NCBI RefSeq assembly: GCF_029542085.1
Contig: NZ_CP107036.1
Span: 5,580,001-5,644,000, forward strand
Direction of reading: 5' to 3'
Length of the DNA: 64,000 nucleotides
Source of the DNA: Sphingobacterium sp. ML3W
Lineage (GTDB): Bacteria > Bacteroidota > Bacteroidia > Sphingobacteriales > Sphingobacteriaceae
Shown: positions 18,560 through 27,729 of the stretch, piece by piece
Position numbering within the stretch: position 1 is the stretch's first letter
Layout: the number at the start of each line of letters is the position of its first letter
The notes under the pieces: model-generated
Databases searched by the model: none
Seen by the model: only the letters and a program-made list of their open reading frames with translations
What the model was told of the DNA's origin: nothing
Made by a program: the position numbers and the translations under genes

Positions 18560-19387
18560 ATGAGATATCATCTTCAACATGAAGAAAATAATTTCCCCAA
18601 AGCTTTGGGGATATCTACATTGGTCATGGCATCGTTGCTGTTGATTGGTTTCTTTGTGGTTTTTAAAGCACAAGCACCGGATGAGTATGGTATGGGCGGT
18701 ATGATCGTCAACTATGGTACCTCTCCTGAAGGGATGGGGGATGATTACATGAGTGTGGAGGAACCTTCTGTGGATCCCAACGCAAATAATGAGCGTCCAG
18801 ATCGTATAGACCCTGTGGAGACACCTACGCCAACGCCTACACAACAAGTTGCTGAAAAGGCAGTTGTCACGCAGGATCTGGAAGAGGCACCTGCTGTGAC
18901 AAAAACAGAAAAGAAAGTGGTGTCAAAGGCGCCTGAAACGACCAAAGAAACGAAAGCAGTGGCACCACAGGCAAATGCAAAAGCGCTTTTCAAAGGGAAT
19001 AAAAATAATGGTAAGGGCGCTGGTGATGGTACAGGTACAACACCCGGAAATCAAGGTTCTAAATTAGGGGATCCTTTGGCCAGCAATTATGGTGAAGGAG
19101 GATCAGGCAATGGCAACATGATGTTGTCCATTGAAAACCGTAGTTTTACACAACGACCAAGCATTGATGATAATGGCCAACAAGCTGGAAAGGTTGCTGT
19201 GGAATTCAGAGTGAATAAGCAGGGCGTTATTACCTATGCCCGTGCTGGTGTAAAAGGTACGACGATCACAGATCCTTCTTTATTGGAGAAATGTGAACGT
19301 GCCGTTAGAGGGGCGCGACTAAATCAATTGCCTAATGCCCCTGATACCCAAACAGGGCGGATTGTATTCAATTTTAGATTAAGATAA
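18560..19387 (+). CDS. TonB-like energy transducer
   Basis: 275 aa. Short cytoplasmic start, one membrane helix (about residues 17-36), a Pro/Thr/Glu/Lys/Ala-rich spacer (about 70-135), a Gly/Asn-rich stretch, and a C-terminal TonB-type domain (about 195-275, VAVEFRVNKQGVITYARAG to the end). It spans the periplasm and links ExbB-ExbD to an outer membrane protein. The barrel encoded upstream is the natural candidate partner, although that barrel lacks a plug. Confidence 0.85.
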   Translation: MRYHLQHEENNFPKALGISTLVMASLLLIGFFVVFKAQAPDEYGMGGMIVNYGTSPEGMGDDYMSVEEPSVDPNANNERPDRIDPVETPTPTPTQQVAEKAVVTQDLEEAPAVTKTEKKVVSKAPETTKETKAVAPQANAKALFKGNKNNGKGAGDGTGTTPGNQGSKLGDPLASNYGEGGSGNGNMMLSIENRSFTQRPSIDDNGQQAGKVAVEFRVNKQGVITYARAGVKGTTITDPSLLEKCERAVRGARLNQLPNAPDTQTGRIVFNFRLR

Positions 19388-19398
19388 AAATCATTCAG

Positions 19399-20706
19399 AT
19401 GAATGCTTATAAGGAGGTAATCGAGTATCTATATACTCGATTACCTATGTTTACAAGGGATGGCGCCTCGGCCTTCAAAAAAGACCTTGACAATACCATC
19501 AAACTTTGCAACGCGCTAGACAACCCGCAGCAAAAATTCAACACCTTACACATCGCTGGTACCAATGGAAAGGGATCTACTTCCCATATGCTTGCGGCTA
19601 TATTGAGCGAAGCAGGCTATAAGACCGGGCTCTATACTTCACCACATTTACTGGATTTCAGAGAACGTATCCGTGTCGATGGTATGATGTGTGAACAGGA
19701 ATTTGTTACGGATTTTGTTCAAACACACAAGGCTTTGATAGAAGAGGTAAATCCTTCTTTTTTTGAAATTACAGTAGCGATGGCTTTTGATTATTTTGAG
19801 AAGAGTAAAGTCGATATAGCTGTTATTGAAGTAGGACTCGGCGGACGATTGGACAGTACGAATATTATCCAGCCATTACTGTCTGTAATCACCAACATCG
19901 GTTTTGACCACATGAATATGCTTGGAAATACATTAGCTGAGATTGCTGGTGAGAAAGCAGGTATTATTAAAAGAAATACACCAGTGGTGATTTCTGAATA
20001 TGCTTCTGAAACAGCATCTGTTTTCTTGGATAAAGCACATGTAGAACAGGCACCTATCCGATTTGCTTCCCAGGTATATCAAACAAGGATGCTAAGTGTA
20101 GACCAGGATTACCTGCATATTGAAGCTATTGATGAAAATGATGCTGAAGAACTTTATCAACTTGACCTTAAAGGGTCATATCAGGTGAAGAACCTTGCTG
20201 GTGTTCTTTTGGCGGTCGACGAATTACGTAAACAAGGATTTCAAATCAGTCGCCTTCATGTGCATGAAGCCTTGAAAAAGGTGCAATCTACTACAGGTAT
20301 TCAGGGGCGTTGGCAACAGTTATCCAAAGATCCTTTTATAATCTGTGATACGGGACACAATGAAGATGGAATTCATGAGGTTATAAAAAATCTGAACAGC
20401 ACCAGCTATAACAAATTACACTTTGTCATTGGTGCTATGCGGGATAAAGATCTATCGCACATGTTACCCTATCTGCCCAAAGATGCCGTTTATTATTTCT
20501 CAGCGCCGGATATGCCAAGAGCAATGCCTTCGGATTTGCTCCGAGAGGAGGCTGTGGTATTTGATTTGTATGGGGGAAACTACCCCTCTGTACAGGAAGC
20601 TTTTGTGGCTGCTAAAGCTGCTTATGAAGATGGCGACTTAATTTTTGTGGGTGGTAGTAATTTTGTGGTGGCTGAAGTCTTGGTCGCAATAGATAAGGGA
20701 TTATAG
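19399..20706 (+). CDS. folC: Dihydrofolate/folylpolyglutamate synthase
   Basis: 435 aa. Mur-ligase fold with ATP loop GTNGKGS (residues 54-60), the LYTSPHLLDFRERIRVDG folate loop, and the central VIEVGLGGRLDSTN motif. Adds glutamate to dihydropteroate and to tetrahydrofolates. It ends the ExbB-ExbD-TonB block, 11 bp after the tonB-like gene; linkage of folC to exbBD is frequent in Bacteroidota and probably only positional. Confidence 0.95.
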   Translation: MNAYKEVIEYLYTRLPMFTRDGASAFKKDLDNTIKLCNALDNPQQKFNTLHIAGTNGKGSTSHMLAAILSEAGYKTGLYTSPHLLDFRERIRVDGMMCEQEFVTDFVQTHKALIEEVNPSFFEITVAMAFDYFEKSKVDIAVIEVGLGGRLDSTNIIQPLLSVITNIGFDHMNMLGNTLAEIAGEKAGIIKRNTPVVISEYASETASVFLDKAHVEQAPIRFASQVYQTRMLSVDQDYLHIEAIDENDAEELYQLDLKGSYQVKNLAGVLLAVDELRKQGFQISRLHVHEALKKVQSTTGIQGRWQQLSKDPFIICDTGHNEDGIHEVIKNLNSTSYNKLHFVIGAMRDKDLSHMLPYLPKDAVYYFSAPDMPRAMPSDLLREEAVVFDLYGGNYPSVQEAFVAAKAAYEDGDLIFVGGSNFVVAEVLVAIDKGL

Positions 20707-20716
20707 TGTAAAGGAT

Positions 20717-20780
20717 AAGGATCAGAGATACTGGGTTTGTCAGCCTAAGCTAATCTACACAGTCTATGATCCTTTTTCCT
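20717..20780 (+). terminator. Possible terminator after folC
   Basis: Arms AAGGATCA (20717-20724) and TGATCCTT (20767-20774) followed by TTTCC; the loop is about 42 nt, so this is weak. Confidence 0.35.
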
Positions 20781-20952
20781 TGATTTTTACGCAGCATTTT
20801 CTTTTTGAATTATCTGTTTTTATTGATTTGTTTTTTTTTCTTTAAGGTATCAATGAATCTGCTACGTTCGGCTTATTGGCCAGAAAGAACCTTCAATCGA
20901 TTTTCATAGCAGTTGGTGCTTGTGAAAGTATGAAGGTTTTTATTCCTTTTTT

Positions 20953-21972
20953 CTAATCATTAACAGTCAATTCTCCGCGAATATCTTTTTCGGCCCAGTA
21001 GGCAACTTCTTTTTGATCTTCGAGTTCGCCCTGAAGATACATCAACTTGGTGACAGCAGCTTCAAATGTAAGGTCATATCCATTGAGTACACCAATGGCT
21101 TTCAGACCTTGTGAGGTTTCATATCGCCCCAATTCAACCGAGCCAACCTTACATTGCGAAATATTAAGGATATTCTTTCCCTGTTCTATAGCTTCTTTTA
21201 ATAAATCCAGAAACCAGCTGTCTGTCGTGGTATTGCCCGATCCAAAAGTTTCCATCACAATAGATCTTACATCCGAATCAAGAACCGATTTGATTGTCTG
21301 TGCAGATATTCCAGGAAAAAGTTTCAATACAGCAACTCGGTTGTCTAACTTGGTATGTAGGGTAAATTCTTTATCAATGTTATTCAATAAAGCATCCGTA
21401 TTGTATTTAAGGTGGATGCCAGCCTCCACGAGTACGGGGTAATTTGGCGATCTAAATGCTTCAAATTTAGCTGAGTTATATTTGAAAGAGCGATTTCCAC
21501 GGAATAACTTGTTATCAAAAAGGATACATACTTCCTGGATAATGGAAACACCATCTTGTTTTGCGGAAGCAATTTCAAGTGCCGTCATCATATTCTCGCG
21601 CGCATCGGTACGGATTTCTCCAATAGGCAATTGTGAACCAGAAAGGATTACTGGTTTTTGAAGGCCCTCTAACATAAAACTCAATACAGAAGCTGTGAAT
21701 GCCATTGTATCCGAACCATGTAAAATAACAAAGCCATCGTAGTTGGCATAATTATCCTTTATGATTTGGGCCATTTCTATCCAGATCTCTGGCTTCATGT
21801 TGGAAGAATCGATGATCGGTTCGAAAGAGTGTACGGTCAATTTATAATCCAGACGGCTTAAATCAGGAAGATTACGCTTGATCAGTTCAAAATCGAAGGG
21901 TACAAAAGTGCCTGTTTCGTCTTTGACCATTCCAATGGTTCCGCCAGTGTAGATAATAAAGATATTGTGCAT
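20953..21972 (-). CDS. ansA: Type I L-asparaginase
   Basis: 339 aa, cytoplasmic, no signal peptide. Hydrolyses asparagine to aspartate and ammonia. First catalytic loop YTGGTIGM (Thr12 nucleophile), DSSNM (55-59) and second catalytic triad HGSDTMAF (Thr89, Asp88) are intact. Lies 13 bp after tatD on the minus strand, so the two are co-transcribed. Confidence 0.93.
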   Translation of the reverse strand: MHNIFIIYTGGTIGMVKDETGTFVPFDFELIKRNLPDLSRLDYKLTVHSFEPIIDSSNMKPEIWIEMAQIIKDNYANYDGFVILHGSDTMAFTASVLSFMLEGLQKPVILSGSQLPIGEIRTDARENMMTALEIASAKQDGVSIIQEVCILFDNKLFRGNRSFKYNSAKFEAFRSPNYPVLVEAGIHLKYNTDALLNNIDKEFTLHTKLDNRVAVLKLFPGISAQTIKSVLDSDVRSIVMETFGSGNTTTDSWFLDLLKEAIEQGKNILNISQCKVGSVELGRYETSQGLKAIGVLNGYDLTFEAAVTKLMYLQGELEDQKEVAYWAEKDIRGELTVND

Positions 21973-21985
21973 GGGATTCTATAGA

Positions 21986-22753
21986 TTATATACCAAAAAT
22001 ACGTTTTGAATTTGCTGTTGTAATTTCTGCCACCTGTTCAATGGACACCGCATGTAGATCGGCTACTTTTTGTGCAATATAGACTAGATAGCTACTTTCG
22101 TTTTCTTTGCCACGGTAGGGAACAGGAGCAAGGTAAGGAGCGTCTGTTTCCAATACGATATGTTTTAAATCGATCTCTTTGACGACGTTGTCCAATCCTG
22201 CCTTTTTAAAGGTGACAACACCACCTATACCAAGCGCAAAACCTAAGTCAATAGCATGCTGGGCTTGCTCCAATGTCCCGGTGAAGCAATGAAGTATGCC
22301 AAACAACTTTTCGTCATGAAGTTCTTCCAGCAACTCGAATAATTCAGTGAAGGCTTCACGGCAATGAATGTCGATGGGTAAATTAAGGTCTTTAGCCCAT
22401 TGCACTTGTGTTCGAAAAGCATCTTTTTGAATTTCCAATGTGCTTTTATCCCAATAAAGATCCAAACCAATTTCACCTATGGCATGGACTTTGTTGTTCT
22501 CCAAGCTCTTTTGGATATTGTTTAATTCGTCTACATAGTTTTCCTTAACATCGCAAGGGTGTAGTCCTAGCATAGGAAAACAGTGTTCCGGGTAAGCTGC
22601 AACCGTATCGAATACAGGTTTGATAGAAGCACTATTTACGTTTGGTAAAAAGAGTCTTTCTATATGGTTGTCTAAACAACGTTGTAAGTGTTCTTGCAGT
22701 TTATTGGTACCGGCGTGGTAGTAAATGTGTGTATGTGTATCAGTAAGCAACAT
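21986..22753 (-). CDS. TatD-family metal-dependent nuclease
   Basis: 255 aa TIM-barrel hydrolase. Metal ligands are visible as DTHTH (His7, His9), GEIGLD (Glu94), HCRE (His130), HCFTG (His153) and ETDAPYLAP (Asp202). Family members are 3'-5' DNA exonucleases or related phosphoesterases. First gene of a two-gene operon with ansA. Confidence 0.92.
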   Translation of the reverse strand: MLLTDTHTHIYYHAGTNKLQEHLQRCLDNHIERLFLPNVNSASIKPVFDTVAAYPEHCFPMLGLHPCDVKENYVDELNNIQKSLENNKVHAIGEIGLDLYWDKSTLEIQKDAFRTQVQWAKDLNLPIDIHCREAFTELFELLEELHDEKLFGILHCFTGTLEQAQHAIDLGFALGIGGVVTFKKAGLDNVVKEIDLKHIVLETDAPYLAPVPYRGKENESSYLVYIAQKVADLHAVSIEQVAEITTANSKRIFGI

Positions 22754-23065
22754 AGTTTTCTGCGTGGAGGCAAAAGCGGATTAGGGTAAAAACTTCTTTT
22801 TATTATAATCGAATAAAGAGGTAGGCTTCATTACCAAAATTTCAATTCGTTCTCCAAAGATAACTTATTAATTAACAAAATGAAAATTAATAACGGATTC
22901 TCTTACTGCTTGATAATTGAGCTAGAAAAATCGAAAAGGAAAATTTGAGTCATATATGGGCTATACTTTTTTTCTTATCTTGGAAAAAATAGCATGTGGT
23001 AAAACATACTTTATTATTTGCTGTTAAACAGAAGAACGGTTGTTGCCCTATTTTTTAAAGAATAA
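22754..23065. other. Intergenic region between divergent tatD and tolC-like genes
   Basis: 312 bp, A/T-rich. Holds the promoters of both divergent units, but I find no clear TAnnTTTG box with a good upstream element and no RNA gene. Confidence 0.4.
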
Positions 23066-24469
23066 ATGAATCATATGATGAATAAGAAACTATGCATAGG
23101 GTTGTTTGCCTTTGTGTCAGTTGTGTGTTTAAATAAGCTGCATGCGCAGTCGCTGGTCGACCCATCGGTAAAAGATATTATTCAAAAAGCCTTTCAAACA
23201 AATAAGGAATTAAAACTAAAGGCATATGAAGTTGACAAAGCGCGATTGGAGGCAGAGGGTGTAAAAGCGAACAGGCTACCACATGTATCGGCCTTGGGAT
23301 TATACGGATATGTGCATAGCAACGGTAGCGTAGATATTCCTACCGTGAATGTTCCACTCTTGAATTTGGGGCTTTTTGAGGGGGCTACTGGATTTAGCAT
23401 GCATGGACAGGCGGCATATGCGGGTGTTTCGGTGAAACAAATTATCTTTTCAGGATTACAAATACCTAATGGAATAAAGGCCTTAAAAGAGAAGGCCGTT
23501 GCACAGCAATATCTGGAATCTGCGAGCCGTGAGACGCTGTCAAAAGATATTATTGCTTCCTTTGATCAGCTCATGCTCCTGGACGAGGTCGATAAGCTTA
23601 TTGTAGATTCGGAGAAAAGATTAAAAAAAGAACAAGAAAAGGTCAATAAAGCAATTCAACATGGCTTGGCTATTCCTTATGACCGTGATAAACTCAAATT
23701 GGCTCTGCTGGAACTGGAAGAAAAAAAAGTTGAGGTAGCTGGAAATCGGGATCTCCTCTGTCAAAAAATTCAACAGGAAGCCGGTGTTCCTTTTCAGGAA
23801 GTCAATGGGATTCACTATGGACTGAAACCGATATTTTTGTCGGAGATCCCCAACGATGTTGAGCAACGATCAGAACTTAAGGCATTGGAGGCTTCATCAA
23901 AAGCCTATGAATACCTCTACAAAAAGGAAAAAGGGGGCGCTCTTCCAGCGGTTTTTGCCTTTGGATCGGCAAACTACTTAAATGTATTCAATTCAAAATT
24001 GAGTGTCAAAGACCAACCGTTATTGGGAACGGTGAACCTTCCATTAAATTCAATCAAGGGAAGTCCAAATCTCTTGGTTGGACTCGGAGTAAAATGGGAT
24101 CTTTATACTGGAGGGGAGCATCATAACAAGATTAAACAGGTCAAACTTGATCAAACCATTAATGCTACAAAGAAGGAAGATACGGAGGAAAAACTAAATC
24201 TGTTATTGCGTAAAAATAGCGTTAGCTATAGTACGGGAAATCAAAAGCTGAAAGTAGGCGAACAACAACTGAAGGTTGCTGAAAACAACTTATCTATGGC
24301 CGTAAAGCAATATCAGGCGGGATTGATTGATGTGACAGAATTGTTGGCTGCCGAAAACGACTGGTATAAGGTCAATTTGGGCTATTTTAATAACGTTTTG
24401 CAACAACGAAATGCTGCAGTTGAATTATTACACACATCTGGAAAATTATTACAAACTATACATGAGTAA
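23066..24469 (+). CDS. TolC-family outer membrane efflux protein
   Basis: 467 aa with a signal peptide (LHAQS end near residue 29). Two OEP repeats of long coiled-coil helices separated by barrel strands, ending in the typical AVKQYQAGLIDVTELLAAENDWY stretch. Two possible ATGs (residue 1 and residue 4 or 5) lie close together. First gene of an efflux operon; the adaptor follows with the stop and start regions overlapping. Confidence 0.9.
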   Translation: MNHMMNKKLCIGLFAFVSVVCLNKLHAQSLVDPSVKDIIQKAFQTNKELKLKAYEVDKARLEAEGVKANRLPHVSALGLYGYVHSNGSVDIPTVNVPLLNLGLFEGATGFSMHGQAAYAGVSVKQIIFSGLQIPNGIKALKEKAVAQQYLESASRETLSKDIIASFDQLMLLDEVDKLIVDSEKRLKKEQEKVNKAIQHGLAIPYDRDKLKLALLELEEKKVEVAGNRDLLCQKIQQEAGVPFQEVNGIHYGLKPIFLSEIPNDVEQRSELKALEASSKAYEYLYKKEKGGALPAVFAFGSANYLNVFNSKLSVKDQPLLGTVNLPLNSIKGSPNLLVGLGVKWDLYTGGEHHNKIKQVKLDQTINATKKEDTEEKLNLLLRKNSVSYSTGNQKLKVGEQQLKVAENNLSMAVKQYQAGLIDVTELLAAENDWYKVNLGYFNNVLQQRNAAVELLHTSGKLLQTIHE

Positions 24470-24470
24470 C

Positions 24471-25427
24471 ATGAAAAATTTATATGGGATATTAGCCTTG
24501 TCTATTTTTGTTTCCTGTACAAATCAAGTGAAAGAAAAGCCTATTGAGGGAAAAGTGGAGCGCGAACAGGTGACTGTGGTTACGAAAGTGCCCGGTAAAA
24601 TTGCGAAGATCTTTGTTGCAGAGGGGGATTTTGTACATGCTGGTGATACTTTGGCTATTTTGAGCATTCCTGAAGTGGACGCAAAGGAAGAACAGGCGAA
24701 AGGGGCACTACAGTCTGCTGATGCACAATATAATATGGCTGTCAAAGGCGCGACCAAAGGGCAACTGGTTCAACTGCAGGCAAAGGTAGATGGTCTGAAG
24801 GAGCAATATGAGTTCGCAAAGAAATCAATTGGTAGACTTGAGGCGCTATTGCAGGATAGTCTGATTCCTCAGCAAAAGTATGATGAGACTTATGCAAAGT
24901 ATCAAGGTGCTAAAAACCAATATCTTGCTGCACAGGCAGAAATGGCCGAAGCTAGGGCTGGTGCCCGACAAGAACAACAAGTGATGGCATTGGGGCAAAA
25001 AGAAAGAGCACTTGGAGCTGTGTCTGAGGTTAATGTTGCTGCACAGGAAAAATACGTGATTGCACCACAGGATATGAGCGTGGAGACAATCAATCTAAAA
25101 GTTGGTGAACTGGCGATGGCTGGCTATCCAATTGTTAACGGATACCTTGATCGTTCTACTTATTTTAGATTTACACTGCCTGAAAATCAGATCGGAAAAT
25201 TACAAAAAGGTGTTACCGTAACGGTTGAAATACCTTATTTGAACCATAAAAAGGTGCCGGCTAAGATCGTTAGTGTTAAAGCATTGAATTCCTATGCCAA
25301 TATTGCATCGGCTTACCCAGATTTTGATCCGCAGCAGGCTGTATTTGAATTAAAGATCGTACCTGAGGATATCGCTGGAACAAAAGATTTGTTAACAAAA
25401 ACGCTCGTGGTTCTCCATGCGAATTAA
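24471..25427 (+). CDS. HlyD-family periplasmic adaptor lipoprotein
   Basis: 318 aa from the ATG at 24471 (another in-frame ATG at 24462 overlaps the tolC stop). The N-terminus MKNLYGILALSIFVSC is a lipoprotein signal, with the Cys at residue 16. Biotinyl-lipoyl half-motifs (VPGKIAKIFVAEGDFVHAGD and YVIAPQDMSVETINLKVGE) flank a coiled coil (about 65-175). It connects the inner membrane permease downstream with the TolC-like protein upstream. Confidence 0.9.
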   Translation: MKNLYGILALSIFVSCTNQVKEKPIEGKVEREQVTVVTKVPGKIAKIFVAEGDFVHAGDTLAILSIPEVDAKEEQAKGALQSADAQYNMAVKGATKGQLVQLQAKVDGLKEQYEFAKKSIGRLEALLQDSLIPQQKYDETYAKYQGAKNQYLAAQAEMAEARAGARQEQQVMALGQKERALGAVSEVNVAAQEKYVIAPQDMSVETINLKVGELAMAGYPIVNGYLDRSTYFRFTLPENQIGKLQKGVTVTVEIPYLNHKKVPAKIVSVKALNSYANIASAYPDFDPQQAVFELKIVPEDIAGTKDLLTKTLVVLHAN

Positions 25428-25432
25428 AGTGA

Positions 25433-26617
25433 ATGGATGTGAAAAGATTTCTAGAATTAATCCAACGAGAGTTTAAGCTCTTTTTTAATAATAAGGTACT
25501 GCTGATGCTCTTTTTAGGAGCACCTGTACTATATGGTATTTTGGTAGGACATGTTTATCAACAGGGCAAGGTGACCGAAATGCCTGTTATCGTAGTGGAT
25601 GAAGATAACAGCCCTTTAAGCAGTTCATTTATAGATATGCTTTCGGACAATGAGAGCATTCAGGTTGCGAAGGTATTGCCATCCTTGTTTGATTCTAAGG
25701 ATGTCGCTATTCAATATGATGCAACGACAATTGTTCATATCCCAAGGGGATTTGCTTCTGGTGTACAACAGAGCCGTTTGCCGGAGGTGACCGTGTTTGT
25801 TGATGGGGCGAATACATTAACCTCAAATACAGCTTTAATGGCTGTCAATGTCTGTGCGATGACGCTCAAGGCTGGTATACAGATTCAATCGCAAATGAAG
25901 CGTGGAGTACCGGCAAAGGTGGCGGCCCAACAGTATGAACCTTTTAAGACAACAATAGTCAAACAAAATATTCGAAGTGGAAATTATCTCTATTTTATGC
26001 TGCCGGGGGTACTCATTACCGTATTGCAACAGGTATTGTTATTGGGCTTGGCCCTATCTTTTTCCTCAGAATTTGAGGGAAATACGTTCGCTGATCTTGT
26101 CAAGAAAGTTTCCAATCCGATTGGACTTATTCTCGTAAAGATATTACCTTATGTTTTGATGTCTATCGGGATATTGGTATTATATTGGGCTTTTGGTAAG
26201 TACTATCGAATGCCACTCCAAGCGGACTTTGGCCGTTTTGTGCTTTGTACCTTGGTCTTTCTGTTGGCTGTATGTTTTATAGGTGTGCTTGTGAGTATGG
26301 TTTTGCCGTCCCAACTGAAATCAACAGAAGTGTTAATGGTAGTCGCGACACCAGCTTTTATCTTGAGTGGTTTTACTTGGCCTTCGAGCCTAATGCCGGG
26401 CTGGGTACAGGCTATTGCTAACGTTATCCCTTCTACACATTATCTTCGGATTTTTAGATTGCTATTTATCCAGCATGCTGAAAACTATCATACCAACAAA
26501 CCGTTAATTGCATTGACTATTATTATGATTATCAGTTTTGTGCTGGCAGTTGCTGTACTTTGGTGGAAGATAAGAAAATTAAAGCAGGCTGATAAAAAGC
26601 AACAGGTGAAGGTTTAA
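25433..26617 (+). CDS. ABC-2 type transporter permease
   Basis: 394 aa. One N-terminal membrane helix, a large periplasmic loop (about 45-190), then about five helices (about 190-385), the YhhJ/YhiH type of ABC-2 permease, with the typical GFTWPSSLMPGWVQAIANVIPSTHYL segment. Third gene of the tolC-hlyD operon, 5 bp after the adaptor, ended by a strong terminator at 26634. No ATP-binding subunit is encoded nearby. Substrate unknown. Confidence 0.88.
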   Translation: MDVKRFLELIQREFKLFFNNKVLLMLFLGAPVLYGILVGHVYQQGKVTEMPVIVVDEDNSPLSSSFIDMLSDNESIQVAKVLPSLFDSKDVAIQYDATTIVHIPRGFASGVQQSRLPEVTVFVDGANTLTSNTALMAVNVCAMTLKAGIQIQSQMKRGVPAKVAAQQYEPFKTTIVKQNIRSGNYLYFMLPGVLITVLQQVLLLGLALSFSSEFEGNTFADLVKKVSNPIGLILVKILPYVLMSIGILVLYWAFGKYYRMPLQADFGRFVLCTLVFLLAVCFIGVLVSMVLPSQLKSTEVLMVVATPAFILSGFTWPSSLMPGWVQAIANVIPSTHYLRIFRLLFIQHAENYHTNKPLIALTIIMIISFVLAVAVLWWKIRKLKQADKKQQVKV

Positions 26618-26633
26618 AAAACAATGTTTAAAC

Positions 26634-26675
26634 AAAAGAGCCGTTCCAAAACATGGAACGGCTCTTTTGTTTTTT
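26634..26675. terminator. Bidirectional terminator, efflux operon/FKBP gene
   Basis: Perfect 14-bp stem (26634-26647 with 26655-26668, core GAGCCGTTCC) with T-runs on both strands, between two convergent units. Confidence 0.9.
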
Positions 26676-26695
26676 AGCCGAATTTATCTGGCAAA

Positions 26696-27706
26696 TTATT
26701 TTTTTGCTGCTGGAGCTTTTGCCGTAGGGGCAGTAGCAGTTGGAGCAACTACACCTGGCATTGTTGCCGCTGGTGTTGGAGCTGGAACTTTTCCTGGTTT
26801 GATATCCAATACCTCAACTTCAAATACCAATGGTGCATATGGCGGAATTTTACCTTGAGGACGATCGCCATAAGCCAATGAAGAAGGGATTACTAAAGTT
26901 GCTTTAGTGCCTTTGTTAAACAATTGGAATGCTTCAGTCCATCCTGGGATAACACCATCAACACCTAATTGGAATTTCAATGCTTCGTAAGGACGTTGTG
27001 GCATGAAAATTCCTTCTTTCTTTGCGATATCCGGAAGGTTCGTATCAAATACTTTTCCAGTAGTCAATGAACCTACATAATTAACATGGAGAGAATCACC
27101 TACTTTAGCATTTGCTCCTGTTCCAGGTTTAGTAATTACGTATTGAAGTCCTGAAGCTGTTTTTGTTGTTTTTAAGCTTTTATCTTTGATATATTTATCC
27201 AATTTTGCAGGCTCAGCAGCTTTGTGTTTGTTCAATTCTTCTTCAAAGTATTTTTGAACTTGTTCACCTAATTGTTGATCTGTTAATTTTCCTTTTTTGA
27301 AGTGTTTTTTGACTTTAATTGAGAAAACTAAAAACTTGTCAGCAAATTCTGGTTTAGGTTGATGTGTTTTTGCAGCCATGGAATCCAAATTAATTTTGAA
27401 TACCAAGCTATCACCTTCACCAACATATTTGAATAGACCTGTAGGGTCTCCAGGATTTTTTGCAATAACACTATCTGGATATAATTGAACGATCTGAGGA
27501 ATACCCATTTCGTAAGTGCTGCTCATTACAGAGTCTCTATCTGTCGATTGTACAATGTCAATTGCTAATAAATCGCCTGATACTGCTTTCTCTTTTGCAT
27601 TATCATCCACGATTTTATACTCAAGACCACCTTCAGCCTTTTTGAATTTTTGGCATGACGTCATCAAAAGACCGGCAGCCGCGAAAAATAGAATTGCTTT
27701 CTTCAT
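26696..27706 (-). CDS. FKBP-type peptidyl-prolyl isomerase lipoprotein
   Basis: 336 aa. Lipoprotein signal MKKAILFFAAAGLLMTSC (Cys18). A C-terminal FKBP domain (about residues 200-305) has VGDSLHVNYVG, FDTN, FQLGVDGVIPGW and LVIPSSLAYGDR. Residues about 40-115 look like a second, degenerate FKBP-type fold (SGDLLAIDIV, GLFKYVGEGDSLVFKI). It ends in a Pro/Ala/Thr-rich tail. Probably folds exported proteins at a membrane. Second gene after the nrnA-like gene, 23 bp spacing. Confidence 0.92.
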   Translation of the reverse strand: MKKAILFFAAAGLLMTSCQKFKKAEGGLEYKIVDDNAKEKAVSGDLLAIDIVQSTDRDSVMSSTYEMGIPQIVQLYPDSVIAKNPGDPTGLFKYVGEGDSLVFKINLDSMAAKTHQPKPEFADKFLVFSIKVKKHFKKGKLTDQQLGEQVQKYFEEELNKHKAAEPAKLDKYIKDKSLKTTKTASGLQYVITKPGTGANAKVGDSLHVNYVGSLTTGKVFDTNLPDIAKKEGIFMPQRPYEALKFQLGVDGVIPGWTEAFQLFNKGTKATLVIPSSLAYGDRPQGKIPPYAPLVFEVEVLDIKPGKVPAPTPAATMPGVVAPTATAPTAKAPAAKK

Positions 27707-27729
27707 TTTCTAATGTATGTTACGATATC

